From positions 1-64,000 of the forward strand of contig CALYOP010000009.1 in NCBI GenBank assembly GCA_945266285.1: a stretch of 64,000 bases of DNA, given 5' to 3'. A program made the translations under genes and the position numbers. Positions 23,531-34,011 of the stretch are shown here, one piece after another. How positions within the stretch are numbered: the stretch's first letter is position 1; every line of letters starts with the position of its first letter. The stretch is from an uncultured Commensalibacter sp. (GTDB taxonomy: Bacteria > Pseudomonadota > Alphaproteobacteria > Acetobacterales > Acetobacteraceae). The notes beneath the pieces were generated by a model that saw nothing but the letters and a program-made list of their open reading frames with translations, ran no database searches and had not been told where the DNA came from.

Positions 23531-24676
23531 TTACCGCCACTCATCAACAGACCAATCTCCTTGGTTCCAATCATGGTGTAATTGAATGGATAATTTATCC
23601 AATTCACCCGCAATGATTGCCGCGCGTATGGTACGCATCAGTTTTTGATAATAAGCCAAATTATGCCATGTTAACAGCATCGGTGCCAAAATCTCTTTGA
23701 CTCGAAAAAGATGATGTAAATAAGCGCGACTATGCTTACGACAGGCCAAACATTCGCAATCAGGTGCAATTGGACGTGGATCATTCGCATGACAGGCATT
23801 TTTTAAATTCAATGTGCCACGGCTGGTATAAGCTCTGGCCGTACGACCGGCGCGCGTTGGCATGACACAATCAAACATATCAACACCCCGTTCTATGGCC
23901 CCTAACATATCTTGTGGTGTTCCAACGCCCATTAAATAACGGGGCTTGTCCTGCGGCGTAAAAGGCGTCGTCGCATCCAGCGTTTCAAACATTTGTTCTT
24001 GTGGTTCGCCCACGGCTAATCCGCCAATGGCGTAACCTTCAAAACCGATATTTACCAAGGCTTCGGTGCTTTCAGCACGAAGATCGGTTTCAGTTCCTCC
24101 TTGTATAATGCCAAATTGGCCATAGCCAGGTCGATTAACAAAATGATGTCGGCATTGTTCCGCCCAACGCATCGACATCCGCATAGATTTTGCCAAAGCC
24201 GCATGGTCAGCCGGCAAGGCCGGACATTCATCAAGGCACATTGTAATCGTTGAATCCAACAAATATTGGATCTCGGTTGCTGATTGCGGGGTAAGGCGGT
24301 GGGTCGAACCATCAATATGGGATCTGAAGGTAACGCCATCAGCATCTAATTTACGTAGTGGCCCCAGGGACATTACCTGAAACCCACCGGAATCCGTTAA
24401 AATAGGGCCGGGCCAATCCATAAATTGATGCAGGCCGCCCAATTCATGCACACGCTCTGCTCCAGGGCGTAACATTAAATGATAAGTATTGCCTAAAATA
24501 ATACCAGCCCCGGTTGAACGAACCGCATCGGCGGTCATGGCTTTGACCGATCCTACGGTTCCTACAGGCATGAAGGTTGGTGTTGGAACTTGACCATGAG
24601 CTGTAAATAAAGTCCCAGCTCGCGCCTTGTCTTGATAGGCTTCTGATTTCCAGTGAAAAGATGTCATGTCACGCAT
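23531..24676 (-). CDS. tgt: tRNA-guanine transglycosylase
   Basis: [56 protein letters not shown], zinc-binding [16 protein letters not shown]. Confidence 0.96.
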   Translation of the reverse strand: MRDMTSFHWKSEAYQDKARAGTLFTAHGQVPTPTFMPVGTVGSVKAMTADAVRSTGAGIILGNTYHLMLRPGAERVHELGGLHQFMDWPGPILTDSGGFQVMSLGPLRKLDADGVTFRSHIDGSTHRLTPQSATEIQYLLDSTITMCLDECPALPADHAALAKSMRMSMRWAEQCRHHFVNRPGYGQFGIIQGGTETDLRAESTEALVNIGFEGYAIGGLAVGEPQEQMFETLDATTPFTPQDKPRYLMGVGTPQDMLGAIERGVDMFDCVMPTRAGRTARAYTSRGTLNLKNACHANDPRPIAPDCECLACRKHSRAYLHHLFRVKEILAPMLLTWHNLAYYQKLMRTIRAAIIAGELDKLSIQLHHDWNQGDWSVDEWR

Positions 24677-24683
24677 TCAAAAG

Positions 24684-25736
24684 TTAAAGATCGGCCTGTT
24701 TATATAAAAGACAGGCATCCCCATAGGAATAAAACCGGTAATGATGTTGGATAGCATGGGCATAAGCCTGTTGCATACGTTTTGTTCCGGCAAAAGCACA
24801 AACCAGCATAAATAGTGTCGATTTTGGAAGATGGAAATTGGTCATTAAGACATCGACGGCTTTGAACGAATGACCGGGATGGATGAAAATGGATGTTTCT
24901 TGATGAAAAGGATGAATAATACCATTTTTATCCACGGCACTTTCCAAAAGCCGTAAAGAAGTCGTCCCCACCGCGACAATACGTCGTTTTTCAGATTTTG
25001 CTTGATTAAGGCGTTCAGCCACTTCGGGGGTGATAATTCCATATTCGGCATGCATATGATGGTCTTCGATCTTTTCACTCCGAACCGGTAGAAAAGTGCC
25101 AGCTCCGACATGCAAGGTCAAAGTAAGACGTTCAATATTTTTTTGTGCCAGTTGATCTAATAAAGGTTGTGTAAAGTGCAAACCCGCCGTTGGTGCTGCG
25201 ACCGCACCGGGATAACGCGAAAAGATCGTGCGATAATCCAATTGATCTTCAGGTGTAGGGCCTTGAGGGCGGGAAATATAAGGGGGTAAAGCCAGTTGAC
25301 CCGCTTTTTTAAGCCAGGAATCAAAATCACTTCCTTCAACGCTGAAACGGATAAAGGCACCCCCACCAGGTTCCAAACGTTCAACAATAGCGTTTACGGT
25401 CGTTTCTGGGAAATCCAGGCGATCCCCTATATGTAAGCGGCGGCTATTTTTAACCAGAACATGCCAACTGCCATCTTCAATTGGGCGGTCTAAAGTAATT
25501 CCGATATGGGCTTCACCGCGTTTGGCCGAAAGTTGAGCAGAAATGACTTCGGTATCATTGGCAACCAATAGATCACCTGGTTGTAATAAATCGGGTAAAT
25601 CCTGAATAATTTTATCTTGCAACGAACCATGAAGCGGGACATGTAATAATCGCGCTTTATCTCTTGGTCGAACAGGATGTTGTGCTATCCGATCTGTTGG
25701 CAAATCAAAATCGAAGTCAGAAGTCAGAATAGGCAT
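24684..25736 (-). CDS. queA: S-adenosylmethionine:tRNA ribosyltransferase-isomerase
   Basis: FDFDLPTDRIAQHPVRPRDKARLL, APTAGLHFTQPLL, LHVGAGTFLPV, TNFHLPKSTLFMLVCAFAG; adjacent tgt. Confidence 0.96.
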   Translation of the reverse strand: MPILTSDFDFDLPTDRIAQHPVRPRDKARLLHVPLHGSLQDKIIQDLPDLLQPGDLLVANDTEVISAQLSAKRGEAHIGITLDRPIEDGSWHVLVKNSRRLHIGDRLDFPETTVNAIVERLEPGGGAFIRFSVEGSDFDSWLKKAGQLALPPYISRPQGPTPEDQLDYRTIFSRYPGAVAAPTAGLHFTQPLLDQLAQKNIERLTLTLHVGAGTFLPVRSEKIEDHHMHAEYGIITPEVAERLNQAKSEKRRIVAVGTTSLRLLESAVDKNGIIHPFHQETSIFIHPGHSFKAVDVLMTNFHLPKSTLFMLVCAFAGTKRMQQAYAHAIQHHYRFYSYGDACLLYKQADL

Positions 25737-26175
25737 AAAATTACAATATCTAAAGAAAATATATTACTCAAGCGCCATCCAGAGCAGAATTGCTCCGGCT
25801 CTAAAACCTGTTTCTTTGTGAAATTTGAAACTATTAATGGTCATGCCATGATGCAAGAAAGCGGTCAAGATTGAAAAGGTTATTCTTGAGTTGCTATGTG
25901 TTTTCCAAATGATAAAGATTCTTATTGGCTTATGAGGTGAAGCTATGATATGAGCATATATAAATATTTCGAAAAAGAAACGAAATTATTTGCAGTCTTT
26001 ACTTTGATTTTGGGCTAAATTAGTAAAAATGTTATATTTTTGCTATAAAATAATATATTTTTATTCTAAAGATTGGACTTGTTAACGAATGTTTATTCTA
26101 CTATAAATTCTTGAAATTCTTAGGTTTAATTCGGATAAATTATTTAATCTATTTAAAAATTAAAGGCCCCTTATT

Positions 26176-27348
26176 ATGAAACATTTGCTCATTTTGCGAT
26201 GTGGAGAAAGATCTATTCATCGTTCCTGGATCAACAGGATACGCGACCGGATGGATATGGCCTTTGTTTATTATGATCATGCCAATTTTGCCGATGATAG
26301 ACCAACCTATGAAGATTATATCGAAGGGACCAAGCTTACCGGGGTTCATGATTTTTTAAAAAAATATCCAGATCTCATTGAACAATATGATTATTTTTGG
26401 CTGGCTGAAGACGATTTATATCTGCCTTATAAGAGTATCATTGGAATTATCGATTTTATTGATCAATTTCAACCTGTTTTATGTGCACCTTCATTAACTG
26501 CAGATAGCTATATTACGCATCCTATAACGCTAAAAAATAATAAATTATTTTTGCATGGGACCGATTTTGTCGAATGCATGATACCGATTATGCATCGCAG
26601 TTTTTTAAGCAAAACTTTATCGCAATTTATCGAATTTCCTGTTTGGGGGATTGAAAGATATTGGCAATATCTTTTATGGGAATTTAAAGAAATTGCTTTT
26701 ATTTTTGATCAATGGCCTATTGTTCATACGCGTCCAGTTCAAAGCGGAAGTTTGTATAAAACAGCAGCCAATATGGCAATCAATTTACCCGCAGATGATC
26801 AGCGTGCTTATAATCTTTATGGGCAAAAATTTGGTCGTTTTATCAATACGCTTTTTGGCGTAACGAATGATTTTGATTCAAAAATGTTAACGGGTCATTT
26901 GTTAAGAGAAAAGATGAAATATGGTATGGAGGATATCGAACATTTTCACGGTGAAAAGGCTACAGCAGATATTTATATGAGAACCCGTTATATGAATGAT
27001 CTTTTTACGCAGTTTCTATCTTTTCCAACCGTACAAAAATTATTGAGGATGCCCTATATTACCGCTAGTGAAAGCAATATCATTGTTCGTGATTGGGCTT
27101 TTGGAAGTCTTAGCGAAAACAAAATATGGTGCAATTTTATGAAATTTGACCCAAGTGGTAAAGTTATAGGCTATAACCAAAATAACGAACATTCATGGAA
27201 AATGGTCAATAACAATTTTGCCTTCTTTTCACGAGAAGGCGAAATGACAAATTTATATGAAAATGTTTCTTATAATGAAGGATGTTTAGAAATGACGGGC
27301 TACCATAAAGGTGACCCAAATAACATCCATTTTTTAAAAGAAATTTGA
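26176..27348 (+). CDS. Hypothetical DUF707-like / glycosyltransferase-like protein
   Basis: KYPDLIEQYDYFWLAEDDLYLPY and FPVWGIERYWQYLLWE pattern; family assignment tentative. Confidence 0.5.
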   Translation: MKHLLILRCGERSIHRSWINRIRDRMDMAFVYYDHANFADDRPTYEDYIEGTKLTGVHDFLKKYPDLIEQYDYFWLAEDDLYLPYKSIIGIIDFIDQFQPVLCAPSLTADSYITHPITLKNNKLFLHGTDFVECMIPIMHRSFLSKTLSQFIEFPVWGIERYWQYLLWEFKEIAFIFDQWPIVHTRPVQSGSLYKTAANMAINLPADDQRAYNLYGQKFGRFINTLFGVTNDFDSKMLTGHLLREKMKYGMEDIEHFHGEKATADIYMRTRYMNDLFTQFLSFPTVQKLLRMPYITASESNIIVRDWAFGSLSENKIWCNFMKFDPSGKVIGYNQNNEHSWKMVNNNFAFFSREGEMTNLYENVSYNEGCLEMTGYHKGDPNNIHFLKEI

Positions 27349-27363
27349 TGGGGAAGGTTTGAT

Positions 27364-27909
27364 TTAATCGCGTTTGCGAAATTGATCAAGCCGGATCACT
27401 TGAGAAGAGGATCCTTCTTTTTCATGTTCTGGAAAAGCGGAACTATGTTCAATCTTTTCCGACGGAAAATCGGTTATTGAGATATCATCTTCTGTTTTGT
27501 TGATCGGATGGAATGCGAGCGCTAATTGTGCAGCGGGATCGGCAAAAGCGGTAATGGCGCCTAATGGAATGGTTAATAAGGATGCTATTCCACCAAAAGA
27601 TAAACCAACCGAAAATAAACCTTTCTTTTCATCAACCTGCATGTCCCAAAATTGGTGTTGTAAAACGATGGTCATTTCCTGGGGGTATTGGGCAAGTAAT
27701 CGTGCAGGAATATCCACACCGGGATAGGTTGTTAAAAAGGTAATATAGAAATGATGATTACCTGGAAGTCCTTCATGCGCTACAAATTTAAAAGCATTGA
27801 CCATTACCTGGCGATAGGCATTTTCGATCCATTCCGCGTAGGGAAGCAGCATTTCTGGGGGATTTCCATCAGAATTTTGATGATTAGGATCGTGTGATGA
27901 AGTCGTCAT
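27364..27909 (-). CDS. sspB: ClpXP adaptor SspB (alphaproteobacterial type)
   Basis: YRQVMVNAFKFVAHEGLPGNHHFYITFLTTYPGVDIPARLLAQYPQEMTIVLQHQFWDM...FSVGLSFGGIASLLTIPLGAITAFADPAAQLAL. Confidence 0.9.
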   Translation of the reverse strand: MTTSSHDPNHQNSDGNPPEMLLPYAEWIENAYRQVMVNAFKFVAHEGLPGNHHFYITFLTTYPGVDIPARLLAQYPQEMTIVLQHQFWDMQVDEKKGLFSVGLSFGGIASLLTIPLGAITAFADPAAQLALAFHPINKTEDDISITDFPSEKIEHSSAFPEHEKEGSSSQVIRLDQFRKRD

Positions 27910-27929
27910 AAAGAAACTTTCATGATTAT

Positions 27930-28190
27930 AATACCAGTGAGGGGCTTCTGTTGCCCGGCGCCCCCCAAGCCGCGCTTGTCACATTGGCTTATTAGGCCGC
28001 GACAGCGTGTGCCTCGAAATTATCGTTGGCGTTTGTATAAATAGCCCGATAACGGTGGTACAATACCGAGCAAAAAATATAATTTTACCACGCGTGTCGA
28101 TCCTGTTTCGTCCCCTCATGGTGGAGACGCCGGGTACTGCCCCCGGGTCCACTACGCTTATTCTTTATACCGTTTATTGCCATAGTTAGT
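27930..28190 (-). ncRNA. ssrA: tmRNA, circularly permuted two-piece type; tag peptide ANDNFEAHAVAA
   Basis: Minus strand: acceptor piece AGTGGACCCGGGGGCAGTACCCGGCGTCTCCACCA, then GGGGACGAAACAGGATCGAC, then tag GCC AAC GAT AAT TTC GAG GCA CAC GCT GTC GCG GCC TAA TAA (28030 to 27989). Ends approximate. Confidence 0.9.
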
Positions 28191-28331
28191 TACCTAACAT
28201 TACCAATATAGGGATGATTTGGGGAAAATAAAAGGAAAAAATCAAGGAAGGTTATGAATTGCTGGCGATTAATAATATTTAAGGTTATTAAGAATTAGAA
28301 TTAATTCTATTAAGTTAAGGAATTTTTAAGT

Positions 28332-29879
28332 ATGAAGCCATGGATATCAGCACTGGGTGTCGGTGTTATTCTTGTAGCAGGTGGCGGTGGTTATTATATC
28401 GCACATCAAAAAGCTGAAGAAGCTTTGAAAATTGTTACTTTAAAGATCCGAGAGAGCCTTGGGCCCACAGGATCATTTAAATATCATAGTAGTAGCACCA
28501 GCCTATGGTCACATTCCGTTCATTTGGATGATGTTGAGCTGATTACCAAAACGCAGATGAAGGTTTATATGGATAGCCTTGATGTTAAACCCAGTGGACA
28601 AAATGCTATTGATGATTTTGTTGGTAAGAATATTCATATGTACCGGGATAATGAACCCAAAAACATCAATATTGCTTCACTTACGTTGCATGACGTAACG
28701 ATGGCTCCTGATGCTGTGCAAAAGGATGATCAGGGAAATTGGAAGATTCATCCTGATAAATTCACGGTTGGTAAGTGGGATATTGAAAATATTGTTCTTT
28801 CAATTGGCGATCAACAATATTACAGCTTAGCCCATTGGGAAGGTAAGAATTACGGGTTAGGGAAATTAACCGATACCTATATGAAGGATATTCGTATAAA
28901 TTCCCTGAATGAAAACGATAATAAAGATAATAAAAAAACGAATTCGGCTACAATTGCTCAGATGAGTATGAGAAACGTGGATTTAGCATCGTTTTATCAA
29001 GGGATTGATCAAAAACAGGTGCATTTTGCTGAGTTCTTTAAAATACATGAAAATACCACCAAAAATATAACGATAGACGGTATCGTCTTGCTGGATGAGA
29101 CAAAAAAACCGTTTGCTCAACTTAAACAGGCTTCTCTAAATTTCACAGCAATCAATAAAACCGATATCAAATGTAAAACGCATATTGACAATCTTATTTT
29201 AGATTTAAGCGATAATGAATCGTTAAAACAAACGCTACAAACCGATAATACGCGACTTGATATGTCATTTGATCAAGATAGTTATTTTACGGCTGATAAA
29301 AATAAGATTGATACCTGGAATGGGAAAATTACGGTTAAAGATTGGTTTGAAGTAAACTATTCCACTACCAGAAGCGGATTCTGGATACAGGATGCTATCG
29401 ATAGCTTAGATTTACTCTATCAACTTAAAAACAGTAATTCATATGAAATGAGAGATAAATATCTAGAGGCATTAATAAACAAAAAAGAAAAACGTGATGC
29501 TTTGCTCGTTTCTGGAAAAGTTAATTATCAAGATCTAGGAATGATTAATAAAATTTTTGACATCATTTCGAAAAAAGAGGGATCACAGTCAGAAGATATG
29601 AAAAATTATTTTGTCGCTACGATGCCCTTTTATGCGAATATGGTGAAAGCGAATGATCAAAATTTAGGAAATAAATTTGAACAATATCTTCAAGCATTGG
29701 GAAAAGTGATTAAAGATCCTTCACGTAATTTGACGATAGAATTGAATCCTAAAAAACCAATTTCCATGGATAAAACTATAGAACAGATTGGCCAATTGCA
29801 AAGCAATTATGATTATAGCAAATTAAACGCGTTTTTGGATGATTTGGGTGTGACGGTTCAGGCAGGTCAACCCCATTAG
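28332..29879 (+). CDS. Secreted/membrane-anchored DUF945-like protein, paralog 1
   Basis: MKPWISALGVGVILVAGGGGYYIAHQKAEEALK...; strong similarity to the next gene. Confidence 0.7.
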   Translation: MKPWISALGVGVILVAGGGGYYIAHQKAEEALKIVTLKIRESLGPTGSFKYHSSSTSLWSHSVHLDDVELITKTQMKVYMDSLDVKPSGQNAIDDFVGKNIHMYRDNEPKNINIASLTLHDVTMAPDAVQKDDQGNWKIHPDKFTVGKWDIENIVLSIGDQQYYSLAHWEGKNYGLGKLTDTYMKDIRINSLNENDNKDNKKTNSATIAQMSMRNVDLASFYQGIDQKQVHFAEFFKIHENTTKNITIDGIVLLDETKKPFAQLKQASLNFTAINKTDIKCKTHIDNLILDLSDNESLKQTLQTDNTRLDMSFDQDSYFTADKNKIDTWNGKITVKDWFEVNYSTTRSGFWIQDAIDSLDLLYQLKNSNSYEMRDKYLEALINKKEKRDALLVSGKVNYQDLGMINKIFDIISKKEGSQSEDMKNYFVATMPFYANMVKANDQNLGNKFEQYLQALGKVIKDPSRNLTIELNPKKPISMDKTIEQIGQLQSNYDYSKLNAFLDDLGVTVQAGQPH

Positions 29880-30143
29880 ATTTAAGAGGAAGTGGCCAAT
29901 ATGGCTTATCTTCAGCGATGAGCCATATTCGGAATAGAATTTAAAAAAATATACGATATCAACAATATACCGTTTCCTTAACGTTAAAATCGTTTATGAG
30001 AGATAAACATATCCCTTATTTTCGTGTTTATCTCTTAACATTACGAAATAATTGTAGATTATTATCAAAATCTTGCATATCAAGAGTTGTAGAAGATGTT
30101 GTTCAGTTTTCAAAATCAACCACAAAGGGTTAAGGGATTTTAA

Positions 30144-31676
30144 ATGAAACAGTGGATATCAGCACTTGGTATAGGTGTTATTATTGTAGCCGGCGGCGGC
30201 GGTTATTATATTGCGCATCAAAGGGCAGAAAGCGCTTTGGAAATGATAACCTCCCATATTCAGAAAGATCTTGGTCAAAATGGTTCTTTTAAATATGAAA
30301 GCAGTAGTACCAGTATATGGTCACAATCGGCCACGCTGAAAAACGTTGAAATCGTTACCAAAGACAAAAGTAAGGTTCACTTTGATAGTCTCGAAGTAAA
30401 ACCCAATGGCAAAAATGCTATTGCTAATATTGTCGGTAAGAATTTTCACTATGACCACGTAATAACATCCGATAAAGTTGATATCGCATTGATTACTTTG
30501 CGCGATATAACGATGGCTCCTGATGCTATGCAAAAGAACGAAGATGGCAGATGGATGCTCGTCCCTTATAAATTTACGATAAAAGACGGTGATTTAAAAG
30601 ATATTACCGTATCCGATGACAGTGGCGATCTTAAAATCGCAGAAAAGCATATTTCAAATTATGGATTGGGAAAACTAACGGATATTATAATTAAGAATAT
30701 TCAGCTGAATTATAAGTATCCAGATTATCTTGCCGATCAAAAAGAAAAATCAGGTTTCACAATTAATCAGATTACCTTAAAACATATCGGTTTTGCAGAT
30801 TTTTTCCGTGATTTCGAAGAACATAAATTGAATTTTAGAAACTATGTTGAAAAATCTACCAACCAGAGTACAGCAATTATATTGGATAACCTTCAGGTTA
30901 TAGGAAAATCCAATCTGGTTGAGCATTTAAAACAAGCTTATATTAATCTAACACCACACAACAAATCAGATTATAAAATAAAAACGCATGTTGGTAATCT
31001 GGTCTTTAATATCCAAGGTTTTGCCAAAGAAATTACCGATAAAATGGGTTATAAAAACGGCGATTTCACCTTTGATCAAGATTTGGCAATTCTTGGGGAT
31101 GGCAACAAGCTTGATAATAATAAGACAGAAATTGTCTTAAAAGACATGTTTAATGTTCAAAGTACAAGTCAAATAATTAATATCCCATGGGATAAAATCC
31201 AAACATTTATCAATGTTGTGACGGACCCAACGCAAAGTAGTGATACGCAAAGGGAATGGATGGGCAATATATTTAATTTCTATAACAACGATAGTAAAGT
31301 GGTCTCAAATTCGGTTACGTTCCAAGATCAAGGGTTGTTAAATAAATTATTTGCAGCAAAAGCAAAAGATGAAGGTAAATCTGTTGAGCAGGTCAAGGAT
31401 GAGGCTATAGAAGCATTCAAAAAATCGATCGATGTAGAAAAACCACGTATTGCATTACTTAATCAACAATCGGAACAAATTACGCAAGCCGTAAGCGATG
31501 TTATCCGTGATCCTTCAAAACCATTGATTATAAAGGTCAATCCAAAACAACCTATTTCATTGAAAGATTATTTTGATTATGTGCTTTCAATGGATCCTTA
31601 CGAATCACCAAGCAGAAAGCAAGAGCTTCTTGATCAGGTTCAATTTACGATTCAAGCAGGTACTGCGCATCATTAA
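30144..31676 (+). CDS. Secreted/membrane-anchored DUF945-like protein, paralog 2
   Basis: MKQWISALGIGVIIVAGGGGYYIAHQRAESALE...; same length and same C-terminal ...VIRDPS...NPK.PIS... pattern as 28332-29879. Confidence 0.7.
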   Translation: MKQWISALGIGVIIVAGGGGYYIAHQRAESALEMITSHIQKDLGQNGSFKYESSSTSIWSQSATLKNVEIVTKDKSKVHFDSLEVKPNGKNAIANIVGKNFHYDHVITSDKVDIALITLRDITMAPDAMQKNEDGRWMLVPYKFTIKDGDLKDITVSDDSGDLKIAEKHISNYGLGKLTDIIIKNIQLNYKYPDYLADQKEKSGFTINQITLKHIGFADFFRDFEEHKLNFRNYVEKSTNQSTAIILDNLQVIGKSNLVEHLKQAYINLTPHNKSDYKIKTHVGNLVFNIQGFAKEITDKMGYKNGDFTFDQDLAILGDGNKLDNNKTEIVLKDMFNVQSTSQIINIPWDKIQTFINVVTDPTQSSDTQREWMGNIFNFYNNDSKVVSNSVTFQDQGLLNKLFAAKAKDEGKSVEQVKDEAIEAFKKSIDVEKPRIALLNQQSEQITQAVSDVIRDPSKPLIIKVNPKQPISLKDYFDYVLSMDPYESPSRKQELLDQVQFTIQAGTAHH

Positions 31677-31692
31677 AATATAAAATGTAAAA

Positions 31693-31720
31693 GGCCTGTC
31701 TTTCATATGACAGGCCATTG
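31693..31720 (+). terminator. Intrinsic terminator-like hairpin
   Basis: GGCCTGTC tttcatat GACAGGCC after the second paralog. Confidence 0.6.
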
Positions 31721-31873
31721 ATTATCCATTTCTTTTTTATGATGAACAAAATCAAACCCGTTGATAAATTTGAATTATAGAATTCAAAATATTTCGTTTG
31801 ATTTATGACGTTAAAAAGCGTCCAAAATATCAATTAATAACGGGTTTGAATTGATATTCAAAATACAGCTAAA

Positions 31874-32440
31874 TTAATCTTTTTGAGGTTTGGGGGACTG
31901 GTCTGAAGTTGTAGAAGAATCATCGGGGGATTTTTCTTCATCGGTTTTAGTGTTGTTATCAGAATCGTTTTTCTTATCATTGGATGAAGCCGAATCTTCA
32001 TTATCAGAAGCATGTTCTTTGGCTTTTTTAGCTATTTTATCCCTATTTTTGCAACTTTGGGAAAGATAGCGAATATCAACAAGAAAATCGGCACCTTTAA
32101 TTTCATCTGTCCGGAAAAGATGAAGATTATTTTCAGAATCGCGCATTTCGAAGGTTGTATAACCCGCATGATCAATTTGGTGGCTTTCTGGCCAGTTTTT
32201 CCAGTAAAAGGTAAAAATCTGCCCGCCATCTAATTCGACATTGCTGGCACAAATATCTTTGGTTCTGACATAAAAGATTCGTTTACCGTTAATGGTAACT
32301 TTTGCCGGCATAATTTTTTTCAAGTCATTAAGCGCATCCCAATTTCCCGCCTGTTCCGTACGTTTTTCTGCGGAATTCTGGGCATAAAGAGAAAGTGGCC
32401 ATATTCCGAAAATAACCGTTAACAGGATTGAACGTTTCAT
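31874..32440 (-). CDS. Secreted hypothetical protein with acidic low-complexity C-terminus
   Basis: Signal peptide MKRSILLTVIFGIWPLSLYAQ; C-terminal SDNEDSASSNDKKNDSDNNTKTDEEKSPDDSSTTSDQ. Confidence 0.65.
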   Translation of the reverse strand: MKRSILLTVIFGIWPLSLYAQNSAEKRTEQAGNWDALNDLKKIMPAKVTINGKRIFYVRTKDICASNVELDGGQIFTFYWKNWPESHQIDHAGYTTFEMRDSENNLHLFRTDEIKGADFLVDIRYLSQSCKNRDKIAKKAKEHASDNEDSASSNDKKNDSDNNTKTDEEKSPDDSSTTSDQSPKPQKD

Positions 32441-32696
32441 AGATGTGGCCTTCTTCTGTCTAAAACTATTTGATTACAGACTTTGTAAGAAAATCTGTCA
32501 AGTATTTTTGAATCAGCAAGGAAGACGAAATGATATTTCTGGTAAAAAAGAAACAGATATAAAGAAAAACCATGCAAATATCATTAAAAAACAGTTATAA
32601 ATCGATAAACAAAATAAAAAATACCTTAATTTCTTATGATTATTTAATCTATATTACTTTTCTGTAATAAATAAAACTTTGTTTGTTGATCACCGT

Positions 32697-32957
32697 TTAA
32701 TCTTCATCAAATGCGGGATCGTAATAGCAAATATCATACCGCAATTCTTCCAAAGCATTTAAAGCGCTTTCCAACGTTAAACTGATATCATCACTTTCAT
32801 TCAGAATATCGTAATCCTTGCAAAGAACGTCAAAAGCTTCATCCATCACGAAAAAAGCATGTTTTTTAATTTCCAGATTAGCGATATCTTCGTGACTGAT
32901 TTCATCGTCAAGCGGGTCGAAGTCAGAATCATATTTAGACATAATTTTTCCTTTCAA
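32697..32957 (-). CDS. Very acidic small protein (start possibly 32942)
   Basis: MSKYDSDFDPLDDEISHEDIANLEIKKHAFFVMDEAFDVLCKDYDILNESDDISLTLESALNALEELRYDICYYDPAFDED. Confidence 0.6.
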   Translation of the reverse strand: MKGKIMSKYDSDFDPLDDEISHEDIANLEIKKHAFFVMDEAFDVLCKDYDILNESDDISLTLESALNALEELRYDICYYDPAFDED

Positions 32958-33022
32958 ATGATAAGGAAATTATGGCTAAAATTTATGATATATCAATTTT
33001 TATCTAGACCTAAATGGACATA

Positions 33023-33733
33023 TTAGAATATTTCTTCGGGTTCCAAAATCCGGTGACAACTTACCAGATAATCCAAAGACCATTGATGCGTATGCAAAGG
33101 ATTATACTGCTTTACGATTATTTCGTAATCGGTACGTTTGATATACTCCATTAAAAATGCCTCTTGAGAGGCATCTCTGGACATGCTGGTTGTAATAATT
33201 ACCCTATCGCCTCGTCGAGGGGGACGTAAGGGATCAACATAAATAAGTTGTCCAGGCCTTTTCCAAGGTTCCATGTTTTCTTCTTCGACATAAAGCGCAT
33301 AAATATCGGAACGATGCTGAATTTTGGGCCCTTTTGGGGCATATTCGATAACGGTATCCGTTAATAAAAATGAACCGCGTTCTGTCCCACAGGACACGGA
33401 TCCATAAATGGGAACCGTTGCAGGTAATGATATTTGTTGCTCAATAGTGGGTTTTTCATAGGCTTGTTCAGCTTCACGTTTTTGATGTGATGTACGCATG
33501 GGTAAATTCGCATTTAAGATTGGGCTGCCAATTTCGGCATAAAGCATCTCAACAGGGACTTGTAGTTTATCGGCTAAAATCCTTGCAAAATTTCTGGATA
33601 ATCCTCTTCTACCCAACTCGATCTTGCTGAGTGTGGCGGGGTCAATATTGGTCTGTCGGCTTAATTCAGCAGATGTTATCCCTACGGCTTCTTTGATCTC
33701 ACGCAAGCGGGACGGATAGACATTATTGATCAT
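33023..33733 (-). CDS. Phage repressor: XRE HTH plus S24-type C-terminal domain
   Basis: LREIKEAVGITSAELSRQTNIDPATLSKIELGRRGLS; C-terminal YALYVEEENMEPWKRPGQLIYVDPLRPPRRGDRVII. Confidence 0.87.
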   Translation of the reverse strand: MINNVYPSRLREIKEAVGITSAELSRQTNIDPATLSKIELGRRGLSRNFARILADKLQVPVEMLYAEIGSPILNANLPMRTSHQKREAEQAYEKPTIEQQISLPATVPIYGSVSCGTERGSFLLTDTVIEYAPKGPKIQHRSDIYALYVEEENMEPWKRPGQLIYVDPLRPPRRGDRVIITTSMSRDASQEAFLMEYIKRTDYEIIVKQYNPLHTHQWSLDYLVSCHRILEPEEIF

Positions 33734-34011
33734 ATTAACCTCTTGTTAACTATTTTTTAATTGACATAATATCCAAAATGGACAAATGTATCTATTACAT
33801 GGTCAAAAGGAAAATGCATAAGAATCAGGCTAGCATTTATTATCCGATCAGTTTCATAGGTTTGTTTAAAAATCGATACATTATAACAAACTTTAGAAGA
33901 TAATAATAAGCAGAATAAAGTCAATTCAGAAATTCTTTTTCTGTCATGACATGTCTTGTCAAATTTGAGCGGGATAATATGAGCTGATTCTCTATAATAG
34001 GGATCAGAAAC

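Noticed and set aside
28007-28189. ORF +60 aa in the supplied track
   Set aside because: Overlaps the tmRNA gene on the opposite strand; conserved RNA sequence, not coding.
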